Assembly: GCA_023838465.1 (NCBI GenBank)
Contig: JAIVEQ010000027.1
Span: forward strand, 1 to 57,397
Length of the DNA stretch: 57,397 nucleotides
Reading direction: 5' to 3'
From: Candidatus Thiodiazotropha sp.
GTDB taxonomy: Bacteria > Pseudomonadota > Gammaproteobacteria > Chromatiales > Chromatiaceae
Shown here: positions 1 to 10,200 of the stretch, in pieces
Numbering within the stretch: the first letter of the stretch is position 1
How the letters are laid out: the number at the start of each line of letters is the position of its first letter
Translations under genes and position numbers: made by a program
The notes under the pieces: model-generated
Databases searched by the model: none
Told to the model about the DNA's origin: nothing
Seen by the model: the letters and a program-made list of their open reading frames with translations, nothing else

Positions 1-57
1 CCTTTCTAGCGGACACAATAATTAATTAGTTGGATTTGTTTCCCATTAATTAACTTT

Positions 58-82
58 AAAGCCCCTTTATAAGGGGCTTTTT
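58..82. terminator. Rho-independent terminator (both strands possible)
   Basis: Perfect 10-bp stem (58-67 with 71-80, AAAGCCCCTT / AAGGGGCTTT) with a TAT loop, followed on the plus strand by further T residues. It probably ends a plus-strand gene lying left of the window, and the A-rich left arm could let it act on the other strand too. Confidence 0.8.
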
Positions 83-158
83 GCGTTTTGCTACTGATTT
101 AACTGGTTGGTAAAGCGATGTGAAGTCTTGATCAAGAAAATAGATTAGACCCAAAATG

Positions 159-189
159 CACAAAGGCGGACAAAATGTCCGCCTTTGTG
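159..189 (-). terminator. Stem-loop downstream of the sulfur globule gene
   Basis: Perfect 13-bp inverted repeat (159-171 CACAAAGGCGGAC with 177-189) around a 5-nt loop, about 48 bp past the stop codon of the gene at 237-593. Read on the minus strand the stem is followed by a short T-run, so it can terminate and stabilise what should be an abundant mRNA. Confidence 0.75.
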
Positions 190-236
190 TCTTTGGTCCA
201 CGTAGGTGGACCTGCTAAGCAATCACTAGATGATGA

Positions 237-593
237 TTACTTGGCAGCAGGAGCTGGAGCCTGAGGGGCAACAGGAGCGCCGTAAGGAGCTGGGCCACCG
301 TAAGGAGCACCATAAGGAGCGCCACCATAAGGAGCACCACCATAAGGTGCGCCATAACCGTAGTAAGGACGGTTGTAGTAGTCATTGTAGCCGCGGCCAT
401 AACCATTGCCGGCGCCACGACCACTGCCGCTCATGTTGAAAGAGAAGTCACCGGAACCGTCACCGTTACCGAAGAAGTCATTGCTGTTGTTGTTGCCCCA
501 ACCGTTGTTCCAAGGGTTGCCCCACCATGCAGAAGCAGAAGCAGAAGCGGCGATCAGAGCAGCAGCAGCTGCGATTTTTACAATTTTAGACAT
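237..593 (-). CDS. Sulfur globule protein (glycine/tyrosine/proline-rich)
   Basis: 118 residues. Residues 1-22 form a typical Sec signal peptide (K-rich start, Ala-rich core, cleavage expected after ASA before WW). The mature part begins with Gly/Asn/Trp-rich sequence and ends in a low-complexity tail of YGAPYGG-type units followed by a PAPAAK end. This composition and size match the sulfur globule envelope proteins (Sgp) of purple and colourless sulfur bacteria, which coat periplasmic sulfur globules formed during sulfide or thiosulfate oxidation. What is seen is the signal peptide and composition; the Sgp assignment rests on family resemblance. The gene stands alone, with its own stem-loop downstream and 170 bp of AT-rich leader upstream. 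Low complexity makes the paralogue type (A, B or C) uncertain. Confidence 0.8.
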   Translation of the reverse strand: MSKIVKIAAAAALIAASASASAWWGNPWNNGWGNNNSNDFFGNGDGSGDFSFNMSGSGRGAGNGYGRGYNDYYNRPYYGYGAPYGGAPYGGAPYGAPYGGPAPYGAPVAPQAPAPAAK

Positions 594-764
594 GAGTTAT
601 TCCTCAGATTGTGTTTGATAAAATGTAAAGTAGTTACTGCGTTACTTATGGAGCAAAAGAATATTAGTAATTACTAAAGTATTCAATAACTAATTATCAA
701 TCGGATCGATGATGATCATAGTGTGAGGCTAATTGCATGTCGCTTTATGTCAACAAAAAGGTAT

Positions 765-1964
765 CTATCCTGGTCTTCCATCAATTCGTGGACGCATCAG
801 GATAGGCAGGTAGGTCAGAACAAAGATTAAAAAGCATACTACCCAAAGCGATCCAGCCAGTCCGATGCATGTCTGATAACTGAGCAGATCCGTTAGTGGC
901 AGGAATACCCGAATCACAACAGCGAGATTGATCAGGATAAAAGCTAAGCCCATATAACTGTTCGGTTCGATCTCTCTACCGGTATGTCCGAGGGTGACCC
1001 TGGCCATCATGCCAAGCGTGAAGACACCAATCGCCCCTGCAGTCAGTGCGTGGGTAGAGAGGTTCTGGGGAAATAGATCAAGCAGGGCTAAGCCTTTTAG
1101 CAGGAAACCGATAATGAGCCATAAGAGTCCGGTAAACAGTACCCAAAGAATCGGTTTTTTCCATATTCCCGGGTGATACCAATCGATAAAACGCCATGCT
1201 TGAGTGGCGGCAACACCTGCTGCTGCAGGGAGCAACAGCCATGACTGAGGCAGCAACAGCTCGCTCAAAGTCCAGATGATGAAGGTAAAATAGATCCACT
1301 GCTCACGTCGTTTGCTGAATTTGGGCGTTGAGCCTTTGACGGCCTTCTCTGTGAAGAAGGGTAGTACTCTGCCGCCGACGAAGATCAGTAGCAATAGTAC
1401 TAAATTGAGCATTAACTCCACCCCCCGTTGTGCTGTAGATGTCAGTCCCAATCCCTGTAAGTGGTAGAGCAGGTTCGCAAACGCCATCCCTGCCAGTAAT
1501 GGGAGAAAGAGACGGTTAATGCGATTTTCTGCCTTTATCAGGGGAGGATAGAGAGCAACAATCAGGGCAGGTAGAAATAGCCAGTCTGTCAGTGCTATCA
1601 GCCAGAGTGGTACTGAAGGAGTAAAGGGTAGCAGCCTGCCAATCAGCCAGAGCAGGGCAAGCAAGGCCAGCGGTTTCCCAGTAAGCGTGTCAATGCCGGT
1701 CCAGTTACGAACGGCAGTCAGAAGGAAACCGGCGATAATGGCGGTGGTGAAACCAAACAGCATTTCATGGCTATGCCATTCGATCGTAGCAAAATAGCGC
1801 GTAGGGGCTACACCGGTATACCAGAAACTAACCCACAGGATCATTAATAACAGGCCAGAGAGTGCGGCAAGCGCGAAAAATGGCCGAAATCCCAAAGCGA
1901 ATGGAGCCCACCCTTTTGGGGGACTGGATGGAGCAGGGCGTTCTCCGAGTGGGATAACTCCCAT
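765..1964 (-). CDS. nnrS: NnrS family membrane protein
   Basis: 399 residues, about twelve hydrophobic segments from end to end. The N-terminal GFRPFF motif, the EWHSHEMLFGF segment with paired histidines near residue 65, and later GHTGRE (near residue 328) are characteristic of NnrS, a haem/copper inner-membrane protein linked to nitric oxide tolerance and denitrification in proteobacteria. The start is set by a GAGG ribosome site about 9 nt upstream of the ATG. It follows lon on the same strand after about 220 bp that contain an FNR/DNR-like box (2127-2140), so it is probably transcribed separately in response to low oxygen or nitrogen oxides. No denitrification enzyme genes are visible nearby. 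Confidence 0.88.
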   Translation of the reverse strand: MGVIPLGERPAPSSPPKGWAPFALGFRPFFALAALSGLLLMILWVSFWYTGVAPTRYFATIEWHSHEMLFGFTTAIIAGFLLTAVRNWTGIDTLTGKPLALLALLWLIGRLLPFTPSVPLWLIALTDWLFLPALIVALYPPLIKAENRINRLFLPLLAGMAFANLLYHLQGLGLTSTAQRGVELMLNLVLLLLIFVGGRVLPFFTEKAVKGSTPKFSKRREQWIYFTFIIWTLSELLLPQSWLLLPAAAGVAATQAWRFIDWYHPGIWKKPILWVLFTGLLWLIIGFLLKGLALLDLFPQNLSTHALTAGAIGVFTLGMMARVTLGHTGREIEPNSYMGLAFILINLAVVIRVFLPLTDLLSYQTCIGLAGSLWVVCFLIFVLTYLPILMRPRIDGRPG

Positions 1965-2073
1965 GATGTGGTACCTCGAAAGTGCTAATCAGGTGGTTAC
2001 ACTTCAGGTCAACACCCGAAAATGTGATTGTAGGGTGAAGCCAATGGGGAGAGTAAGACTTCTTTCCCCCTTA

Positions 2074-2122
2074 GGAAACCCCAAAATTTAAGGGCGTAAC
2101 CTTATTTAAACGTTGGGGTTCC
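2074..2122. terminator. Imperfect hairpin after lon
   Basis: Inverted repeat GGAAACCCCAA (2074-2084) / TTGGGGTTCC (2113-2122) with a second inner TAAGG/CCTTA pairing. It sits in the gap between lon and nnrS and is the best candidate for the lon transcript end, although it has no good T-run. Confidence 0.4.
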
Positions 2123-2126
2123 CACC

Positions 2127-2140
2127 TTGATATGCGTCAA
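2127..2140. promoter_or_regulatory. FNR/DNR-type box upstream of nnrS
   Basis: TTGATATGCGTCAA matches the TTGATnnnnATCAA consensus of the FNR/ANR/DNR family at nine of ten fixed positions. It lies about 165 bp upstream of the nnrS start codon, which would need a long leader. NnrS genes are known targets of NO-responsive CRP/FNR regulators (NnrR, DNR), so the location makes sense; binding is inferred. Confidence 0.45.
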
Positions 2141-2185
2141 TGATGATGTGACTCATCATTATGGGATTTGATACTCTGTTGCCCT

Positions 2186-4579
2186 CTATTTCTTATTGCG
2201 AAACAGTAAGGGCAATACATCTTCGAAGACTGAAGCGAAGTGGACTTTGATGCCTTTACGGATATGTTCAGGCACTTCCTCGTAGTCGGTACGGTTGTCT
2301 TCCGGCAGGATCAACTCACGCATGCCAGCACGACGGGCAGCGATGACCTTCTCTCTGATGCCGCCGACCGGGAAAACCTGTCCAGTCAGTGTCAGTTCGC
2401 CTGTCATGGCAATATTTCGCACCGGTTGTTTCCTTGCCAGGGAGAGCAGCGCCGAAGCCATGGTGATGCCGGCGGAAGGCCCGTCTTTGGGGGTTGCCCC
2501 CGCTGGGACATGTAGATGAATAAAGGCCTTTTCGAAGAAGTCCTTATTTACCCCGAACTCCTCTGCATGGCTGACGATATAGCCATAGGCGATTTCGGCC
2601 GATTCCCGCATCACATCACCCAACTGGCCGGTCAGTTTTAAACCACGATTGAACTCGTGGGTGGCAACGGCCTCGATATTCAGTGTTGCACCCCCCATGG
2701 TGGTCCAAGCGAGTCCGGTCACGACACCGGCTCCACTCATACTACGCTCATCCTTAAAAACAGCACCACCCAGGTAACGCTTGAGATCGTCGACAGTTAC
2801 CTCAATCGGCTTTTTTGCCCCTTCGAGGATCTTTACGACGGCCTTACGTACAATTTTACCGATCTGTTTTTCCAATCGTCGGACCCCAGCATCCCGGGCA
2901 TAGCCTTCAATTATGGCACGCAGGGCTTTGCTGTTGAGTTTGAGTTCACTACGTTTCAGCCCGGCTCGTTTAAGTTGACGGGGCAGCAAGTATTTACGAG
3001 CGATCTGCAGCTTCTCGCTGGCGATATAGCCCGATAATGAGATGGTTTCCATTCGGTCAAGCAGGGGTCTTGGGATGGTATCGAGCTGGTTTGCCGTACA
3101 GATGAATAATGTTTTCGATAGATCAAAGCGCAGATCGAGATAGTGGTCGAGAAAGTCGCTGTTTTGCTCGGGATCTAACACTTCCAGCAGTGCAGAAGCG
3201 GGATCGCCATGATAGGAGGCACCGATCTTGTCGATTTCATCGAGCATGATGACAGGGTTTTGGGTGCCCGCATCCTTCATCGCCTGTAGGAACTTACCCG
3301 GCATAGCGCCGATGTAGGTGCGACGGTGTCCTTTGATCTCTGCCTCGTCGCGGATGCCTCCAACTGAGAAGCGGTAGAATTTACGCCCCATTGCTTCAGC
3401 GATCGAATGGCCTATGGATGTTTTGCCGACACCGGGAGGGCCAACCAGCAGTATGATGGAGCCGGCTATCTGACCTTTCATGATGCCAAGCGCAAGAAAC
3501 TCAAGAATGCGCTCCTTTACATCCTCCAGTCCGTAGTGGTCCTTATCTAATGTCTTGCGGGCAAACTGTAGGTCGAGTTTGTCTTCAGAGTCGATTCCCC
3601 AGGGCAGCAGGGTGATCCAATCAAGGTAGTTGCGGGTGACCGAGTATTCTGGGGAGCCGGGTTCCAGCACTGCCAGTTTGTCCATCTCTTCATCGACCCG
3701 TACCTGAGCCTGTTCGGTCAGTGTCAGCTTCTCCAGTCGTTCTCTAAACTTGTCCAGCTCGGCTGTACGATCGTCCTTTTCTATACCCAGTTCCTGCTGA
3801 ATCGCTTTTAGCTGTTCGCGTAACAGAAACTCACGCTGCTGTTTCTCCATACGCTGCTCAACGGTCTTACGGATTGATGCTTGAGCCTTGACGACTTCAA
3901 GCTCGCGATGCAACAGCTCAAGCACCTTCTCCATTCGGGGTAACAGCTCAACGCTCTCCAGCACTGCCTGCAGTTGGAATTTATCAGACGTTGTGAGGCT
4001 GGCGGCAAAATCGGTCAGATGGGAAGGGTCGTCAGGTCCGAAACGGTCGAGAAACATCCGAAGCTCTTCCGCATAGAGAGGGTTGAGTGGCAACAGCTCT
4101 TTGATCGTGTTGATGATCGCAACGGCATAGGGTTTGATCTCCTTACTATCACTGGCGGGTTCTGGCAGGTATTCGATACGGGCGGTGAACGGGGTCTCAG
4201 TATGTACGATCTTCTCGGTACGAAAGCGCTGCAGGCACTCTACCAGCACTTGTAGCCGACCTTCGGATCGTTGCACCCGATGGACCCGGCAGACAGTACC
4301 AATAGCCTTGAATGTATCAGGGGTGGCGCGCTCTGCAGACTCTGCATCTGATAGCACCACACCGAGCAGACTATGGGGGGAGTTGGTCACTGCCTCCATG
4401 GTGCTCTCCCAATGCTCCTGTTCCATCAGTAGAGGAACTGCCTGGCCGGGGAAGAACGGTCGTGCCGAGACAGGTAACAGATGGATAAGATTAGGCAGCA
4501 CCTCATTAGCGCGTGCCAGGTCTTGGCCACTGATGACCTCGATAATCTCTTCTCGGATGTTCTCTTCTTCTGCCTGCAT
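2186..4579 (-). CDS. lon: ATP-dependent protease Lon
   Basis: 797 residues, close to the 784 of E. coli Lon. In order: N-terminal LON substrate-binding domain (about 30-220), coiled-coil linker, AAA+ module with Walker [10 protein letters not shown] and a Walker B ending in DEIDK, and a C-terminal serine protease domain with the catalytic dyad at Ser702 (KDGPSAG) and Lys744 (GGIREK). All catalytic residues are present, so it should be an active cytosolic quality-control protease that also degrades unstable regulators. The start has AAAGG 10 nt upstream. It begins 31 bp after the rsmA stop codon and probably shares that transcript. A longer subfamily feature is the extended N-terminus before the [13 protein letters not shown] segment. 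Confidence 0.97.
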   Translation of the reverse strand: MQAEEENIREEIIEVISGQDLARANEVLPNLIHLLPVSARPFFPGQAVPLLMEQEHWESTMEAVTNSPHSLLGVVLSDAESAERATPDTFKAIGTVCRVHRVQRSEGRLQVLVECLQRFRTEKIVHTETPFTARIEYLPEPASDSKEIKPYAVAIINTIKELLPLNPLYAEELRMFLDRFGPDDPSHLTDFAASLTTSDKFQLQAVLESVELLPRMEKVLELLHRELEVVKAQASIRKTVEQRMEKQQREFLLREQLKAIQQELGIEKDDRTAELDKFRERLEKLTLTEQAQVRVDEEMDKLAVLEPGSPEYSVTRNYLDWITLLPWGIDSEDKLDLQFARKTLDKDHYGLEDVKERILEFLALGIMKGQIAGSIILLVGPPGVGKTSIGHSIAEAMGRKFYRFSVGGIRDEAEIKGHRRTYIGAMPGKFLQAMKDAGTQNPVIMLDEIDKIGASYHGDPASALLEVLDPEQNSDFLDHYLDLRFDLSKTLFICTANQLDTIPRPLLDRMETISLSGYIASEKLQIARKYLLPRQLKRAGLKRSELKLNSKALRAIIEGYARDAGVRRLEKQIGKIVRKAVVKILEGAKKPIEVTVDDLKRYLGGAVFKDERSMSGAGVVTGLAWTTMGGATLNIEAVATHEFNRGLKLTGQLGDVMRESAEIAYGYIVSHAEEFGVNKDFFEKAFIHLHVPAGATPKDGPSAGITMASALLSLARKQPVRNIAMTGELTLTGQVFPVGGIREKVIAARRAGMRELILPEDNRTDYEEVPEHIRKGIKVHFASVFEDVLPLLFRNKK

Positions 4580-4610
4580 CCTTCTACCTTTCCCGTTATG
4601 TTATTAATGG

Positions 4611-5393
4611 TTAAACCGATAGGCCTTGGTTAGCCAGAGTGGCGAAATCCTCTACAGAAAGCTGCTCTGCCCTGCATCCCGGATCTATGCCGGCCGCCTC
4701 TATCATAGCAGTGGATAGGGTCTTTCTCAGGCTGTTACGCAAGGTCTTGCGCCTTTGCGAAAAGGCCTCCCTGACCAATCTGCTGAAGAGTCCCCAATCG
4801 TCAATCCGATATGGGGGCGGATTGCTGGGTTGCAAGCGTACGAATGCAGAATCGACCTTGGGTGGTGGATTGAATGCACCAGGTCCGATGTGAAACAGTG
4901 GGTTGACGCGGGCTCTGGCCTGCAACATAACAGAGAGTCTGCCGTAGATTTTGTTACCAGGTTCGGCAGCCATGCGATCCACTACCTCTTTCTGTAGCAT
5001 GAAGTGCATATCGAGCAGGTGCTCGGATTGATCGAGCAGATGAAACAGTAGTGGCGTGGATATATTGTAAGGCAGGTTCCCTACCACCCGCAGGGGGCGA
5101 CCGGCTTCCACCAGGGATGAGAAATCAAACTTTAGGGCATCCGCGTTATGGATCTCCAATTCACCGAGTGAGGCACAGCGTTGCGCCAACGGCTCGATCA
5201 GGTCACGGTCGAGTTCAACGACCTGCAACCGACCCACCAGCGGTAATAGCTCAGTGGTAATGGCCCCCTGTCCCGGACCAATCTCAATGAGCTGCTCACC
5301 CGGTTGCGGATCGATGGCTTGTACGATGCGCTGGATGATATTGGGGTCGTGGAGGAAGTTTTGGCCGAACCTTTTTCTGGGACGGTGATTCAA
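4611..5393 (-). CDS. rsmA: 16S rRNA (adenine1518/1519-N6)-dimethyltransferase
   Basis: 260 residues, the normal length of RsmA/KsgA. It carries the SAM-binding motif IEIGPGQGAIT and the catalytic NLPYNIS motif, plus the KRFGQNFL N-terminus typical of the family. It dimethylates two adjacent adenines in helix 45 of 16S rRNA during 30S maturation. The start is a TTG codon with a GTAGGG site 7-8 nt upstream; no ATG fits the conserved N-terminus. lon follows in the same direction. The usual upstream partners (lptD-surA-pdxA) are absent; the upstream side is an intergenic region whose sequence, including the first 14 or so codons of this gene, recurs at 10681-10870. Confidence 0.96.
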   Translation of the reverse strand: MNHRPRKRFGQNFLHDPNIIQRIVQAIDPQPGEQLIEIGPGQGAITTELLPLVGRLQVVELDRDLIEPLAQRCASLGELEIHNADALKFDFSSLVEAGRPLRVVGNLPYNISTPLLFHLLDQSEHLLDMHFMLQKEVVDRMAAEPGNKIYGRLSVMLQARARVNPLFHIGPGAFNPPPKVDSAFVRLQPSNPPPYRIDDWGLFSRLVREAFSQRRKTLRNSLRKTLSTAMIEAAGIDPGCRAEQLSVEDFATLANQGLSV

Positions 5394-5905
5394 GGAGTTA
5401 CCCTACTATTATATTGAATATTCATTGGCTTACACCGTCTCATAAAACTATATCCACTTAAAACACCCAGTTAGAACCCTATAGGGTGCGATTACAACGC
5501 TCATCGATATTTGCATCAGTGCTTTTGTTAAGGAATCTATGGCTCGCTAGATCATACCATTTGTATACATTGGCTTGATCAGATGTCTATCGTTTCTAAA
5601 CAGTCTGCACACGCCACAATTCATGGTCGCTTTTTAGTCAACTCCTGAAGGAGAAGCTGCACTAATTTGTACCAAATGCTCTGAAGGCAGGGGGCAACCT
5701 GGACATAAATGTCAGCTGGACTTGACTGATTTCAGCAGACGGGAGACGTCAAAAGCAAATAAGTCCTTGAGAAATCAAATTCTTCCATTATTAAAATCAT
5801 GCTTCATTTTTAAGCTTCGGTGATATATTTGTAGAGACATATCAATGTTTCCCCGGTCAAGACCTTATGGGTATCTCTCGAGAAAATCGGTGCCAGGTGT
5901 GTCTC
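5394..5905. other. Intergenic region between rsmA and the efflux operon
   Basis: 512 bp without a convincing gene. Its left part (about 5394-5580) is diverged but recognisably similar to 10723-10870 (shared blocks such as CTAT(A)GGG-TGCGATT and ATCAT-CATTTGT), so it carries the ancestral rsmA leader. The right part should hold the promoter of the efflux operon; I could not fix a promoter. Confidence 0.5.
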
Positions 5906-6973
5906 ATGTTTTTGAGACGATTCTTAGTGTTAATGGCATTCATTTGCGGGAACGTAGCGTTTGGTCAGCAGAGCGGTCCAATGGTTCTGGTGGACTTAGC
6001 CGAAGAGGTCACTTTAATCGAGGAGGTTTCAGTAACCGGCAGCGTAATCTCGACACGTATCGCTAAACTATCGACTGAGGTGAGCGGTATTGTTAAGAGC
6101 ATGGCAATCGAGATGGGCGATCAGGTGCGGGCCGGTGATGAAATCCTGCAGCTCAATTCGGAGCTGGACAGGCTTTCCCTGGCGGCAGCTCGTGCCGCAA
6201 CGGAAAAAGCGATCCAGGAACTGGAGGATGCCAAGCGCCGCCTGGACGATGCCAAGACGCTGGCCAAGCGCCACAGCGTGTCGGCCAACGAAATCGAGTC
6301 ACTGGCGGCGGAGGTTCGCATTGACGGTGCTGGGGTAAAGCGTTTCCGGGCGGAGCAACAACGCCAGGCGGCGCAACTAAAGCGCCATAAGCTCATGGCT
6401 CCATTCGCTGGTGTTATCAGTCGCAGACTCGTTGAGCAGGGTGAGTGGATTCAGCCGGGTGACACCGTTGTCGAATTAATCGCTACTGAGGGACTGCGCA
6501 TCGACTTCCGGGTTCCGCAGTCCGTTTACGCCAAACTGGATAAGGCCACCAAGATCCTTATCAGCTTGGATGCACTGCCTGGGCAAACATTCGATGGCGT
6601 GATCGAATCCATTATCCCGGTAACCGATCCGGGCACTCGCACCTTTCTGATTCGTACCGTGCTAGACGATCTCCAAGCTAAGCTGGCACCGGGGATGTCG
6701 GCCAGCGCGGTGCTGCGGTTGAATACTGGGACTCGAGGTGTCGTGGTCCATCGTGATGCATTGATACGCTACCCAGACGGTCGAGTCACCGTATGGGTGG
6801 TCAATCAGGAAGGTGAACCCGCCACGGTCTCGGAACTACTGGTTCAAACGGGTTTGAGTTTCAACGGCAAGGTCGCCATCACCAGTGGCTTGGCCGCCGA
6901 TACGACAGTTGTGGTGCAAGGCAATGAAGCGCTGCGCGACGGACAGAGCGTCAGCATCAAGCGTGCTGAATAA
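5906..6973 (+). CDS. RND efflux periplasmic adaptor subunit (MFP family)
   Basis: 355 residues from the ATG at 5906, chosen because it opens a clean signal peptide (MFLRRFLVLMAF...) ; an in-frame ATG 39 nt earlier would add an unlikely cytosolic-looking extension. The order of parts is that of HlyD/AcrA-like adaptors: lipoyl half (about 50-85, VSGIVKSMAIEMGDQVRAG), alpha-hairpin coiled coil (about 90-165), second lipoyl half (LMAPFAGVISRR), beta-barrel, and membrane-proximal domain. It should link the inner-membrane pump encoded downstream to an outer-membrane channel not encoded here. The stop codon lies inside the target duplication of a 239-bp repeat element that now separates it from the pump gene. 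Codon use is more GC-rich than in the neighbours. Confidence 0.92.
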   Translation: MFLRRFLVLMAFICGNVAFGQQSGPMVLVDLAEEVTLIEEVSVTGSVISTRIAKLSTEVSGIVKSMAIEMGDQVRAGDEILQLNSELDRLSLAAARAATEKAIQELEDAKRRLDDAKTLAKRHSVSANEIESLAAEVRIDGAGVKRFRAEQQRQAAQLKRHKLMAPFAGVISRRLVEQGEWIQPGDTVVELIATEGLRIDFRVPQSVYAKLDKATKILISLDALPGQTFDGVIESIIPVTDPGTRTFLIRTVLDDLQAKLAPGMSASAVLRLNTGTRGVVVHRDALIRYPDGRVTVWVVNQEGEPATVSELLVQTGLSFNGKVAITSGLAADTTVVVQGNEALRDGQSVSIKRAE

Positions 6974-6974
6974 A

Positions 6975-7213
6975 CCTAGATTCCACAGTTGACCGCTGAT
7001 ATCTGACGTAAGGTAATGAAATGCTGAATCAAATACTTGATTTTTCCCGCACCCATTGGATGAATTGTGGCGCGCTACATGAATTTGAGAAAAATCCCGA
7101 CGCACCCAGCTGTGTTGTCATTCTTGTTATGGGAGTAGCCATTGACGGCGAACGACGCCTTGCCGGGCACGCCGGGATTTCCCGCAAATCCCTGTTCAAC
7201 TGCGGATTCTAGG
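6975..7213 (+). mobile_element. 239-bp MITE-like element, copy 1
   Basis: Bounded by terminal inverted repeats CCTAGATTCCACAGTTGA (6975-6992) and, reversed, CCTAGAATCCGCAGTTGA (7196-7213). Flanks ATAAA (6970-6974) and ATAAG (7214-7218) look like a 5-bp target duplication with one change; the left flank includes the TAA stop of the adaptor gene. An inner inverted repeat (7084-7102 with 7170-7188) can fold. Same length, ends and internal plan as the copy at 37653-37891. It has no transposase gene. The CCTAG-type ends and 4-5 bp duplications resemble IS1380-family elements, which might mobilise it; that link is an inference. A 63-codon reading frame runs from 7021 to the TAG inside the right end but its changes between copies do not look coding. 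Confidence 0.85.
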
Positions 7214-7236
7214 ATAAGAGTCCACTGGAAAGAGTC

Positions 7237-10200
7237 ATGTTCGAGGCCATGGTCAAACACGGAATTCTGATCGCTGTGGGCACGCTCATCGTGATTGTGC
7301 TGGGGATCGTCGCCGCCTTGAAAATACCGGTACAAATGATCCCCGATCTGGAGGTTCGCACCATCTCCATCCGCACCAACTGGCCGGGCGCTACTCCGCA
7401 GGATGTCGAAAAAGAGATCCTCATCGAACAGGAAGAACACCTGCGCAGCGTGCGCGGCCTGCAGCGCTTTGTCTCCTCGGCCTCCTTTGGTCGTGCCCAG
7501 GTCGAACTGGAGTTCCCGTTCGGTATTAACCTTAACGATACCCTGATCGAAGTCATCAATGCCCTGAGCCGTGTGCCCTCTTATCCCAACAACGTGGATG
7601 AACCGCGCATCTACGCCACCTCCTTTTCAGCCAACTCCTTTATGTATTTCCGGGTTATGCCCTTGCCGGGCAATCCGCGCAACCTGGACATGATCCCCAT
7701 GCAGGATTTCATAAAGGACCATGTGGCGGTGCGCATGGAAACGGTACCAGGCGTGTCGGAGATCTCCGTCTACGGCGGTGCTGAACGACAGATACAGATC
7801 TTGATAGACCCCACTCAACTCGCCGAACGCAATCTCACCGTGACCCAGGTGCGCAACGCTGTCCAACAGCGAAATCGTGATGTCTCCGGCGGTGAGATCG
7901 AATCTGGCAAACGGCGTTATCTGCTGCGCACCATCGGGCGTGTTCACGATGTCGAAGATCTGAAAGAGGTGATTGTAGACCATCAGGGCGATGCCTTGAC
8001 TCGACTTGGTGAGATTGCGGAGATTCGGCTCGGCCATTTCGAGATCACCCGTTACTCCTATACGGATGGCAGCCCGGTGATCGGCATGTCGGTACGACGT
8101 CAGGCGGGCTCCAATGTCATCGACATCAAACGGGCCATGATGCCGGAGGTCGAGGCCATCAACGAAGAGGTACTCATACCCGCGGGCATGCAGATGTTTC
8201 TGGTGGCAGATGATGTGGGTTATGTAGAGGCCTCGATCTACAACGTCTGGACCAATCTGCTTATCGGAGCCGTATTGGCAAGTATCGTCATGTTCCTGTT
8301 CCTACGCACCGGCAAGGTAACACTGATCGGTGTGATGGGTATTCCAATCTGCACCATCGCCGCCTTCATGGGGTTGGTCTTAGCGGGGCGCACCATCAAT
8401 GTTATCTCATTGGCTGGCGTGGCTTTTGCCATCGGCATGACGCTGGACAACAGTATCGTGGTGCTGGAAAGCATCGAACTCTCCTGGCGCAAGGGGCTAG
8501 ACCGCTGGCAAGCAGCCATTGACGGAGCGCGCAAGGTCTGGCCCGCAGTGCTCGCCTCGACCCTGACCACGGTGCTGGTATTCGTACCCATCGTGTTTAT
8601 CGCCGAAGAGGCCGGGCAGTTGTATTCTGACGTAGCCATCGCCATCTCCGCTTCCATCATCGCTTCCATGCTGGTGGCGATTGTGGTGATACCTGCGGCG
8701 GCGGCACACGTCTTTAGCGGCAGCCGGGAGCGTCGGTTCGCAAACAGGGTGGATTGGAAGGAATTCCTGATCAAGCGTGTCGAATGGATAGTCGGGACGC
8801 GTATGCATCAGCTGGGTGTTCTCGCAGTGGTGATCGGGATCTGTGGCGCGATCATCGTCTACCTCACACCTCCAGCTGAATACCTGCCGGAAGGCGAGGA
8901 GCCGAAGCTGTTTGCCAGCATGAGTCCGCCCACCGGCTACAATCTCGAAACCATGACGCGTATCGGCCATGAAGTGCAAGAGTATTTTATGCCCTTCCTG
9001 GATCACAATCCGAGCCAGTTCGACCGTGGCGAGACCGAGGTGCCGGCGATGGCCTATTTCAACCTGAGTATTCAGGCTACGCGCCTGCGCATCATCGCTC
9101 AGCCAAAGGATCCCAAACACATCAAGCCGCTGATGGATGCCGTTGACAGGAAATATGAAAGGTACGTCGGCATGCGTTCGTTCGTATCACGCGGTTCCAT
9201 CATAACCAGCAATAGCGGCGGCACTCGCAGCATCAACCTCGACATTTCAGGTCCCTCCTTGCAGACTATCTATGCGGTTGCCACACGCGCCGAATCCCGC
9301 GCCAAGGAGGTTTTTGAAAAACCGAGGGTCAGGTCGCAGCCCGCTTCGTTGACCCTCTCTCAACCCTTGATCGAGATCAGGCCCAACTGGGAGCGACTGG
9401 CGCAGTCCGGTATATCCAATGCCGACATGGGCTTCACTATCGCCGCCCTGACCGACGGCGCCTTTGTCGATGAGTTCTTCCTTGAAGATGACAAGATCGA
9501 TATCTATCTATACAGCAGTGCGGGCAACAATGCCTCGTTGGAAAGCTTGCATAGTCTGCCGATCTATACTCCCACCAATGCCGTGGTGCCGCTGGCATCG
9601 CTGGCCAGGATCGTGGAATCAGTCGATACCAGCAACATCCGCCGCGTCGACGGTAAACGCACCGTAACCCTGAGCATCATCCCGCCGGACAACATCGCCC
9701 TGGAGACGGGGCTGGAGATCGTCAAACGCGATGTGGTGACATACCTACAGGATAGCGGCGCTGTACCCAGCAATGTAAAAATCATCATCTCCGGTGCCAG
9801 CGACCAATTGCAGGCCACCCGCGAATCACTTGCTGCCAACTACCTGGTGGCCCTTGTCATTATCTATCTGGTCCTGGTGGCTATCTTTTCCCACTGGGGT
9901 TATCCCTTGTTGATCATGACCACTATTCCGCTAGGAATCGCTTCTGGACTTGTTGGACTCTGGTTGATGAACCAGATCGGCGCCTGGCTGCCGGCCATCG
10001 GCTACCCAGCAATGAGCCAGCCATTCGATATGATCACTATGCTTGGTTTTCTCATCCTTATGGGTACCGTGGTCAACAATCCCATTCTGATTGTGCATCA
10101 GGCCATGGTCAATGTCAGGGAACACAACATGGCAGCACAGCAGGCCGTGCGCGACGCGGTCGCGATACGACTAAGGCCCATTGCCATGACTACATTGACG

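Noticed and set aside
2657..3037. 126-codon plus-strand frame opposite lon
   Set aside because: Antisense shadow of the conserved protease domain with no independent support.
8497..9120. Long minus-strand frames opposite the RND permease
   Set aside because: Shadow frames of a GC-rich gene; no start signals or recognisable domains.
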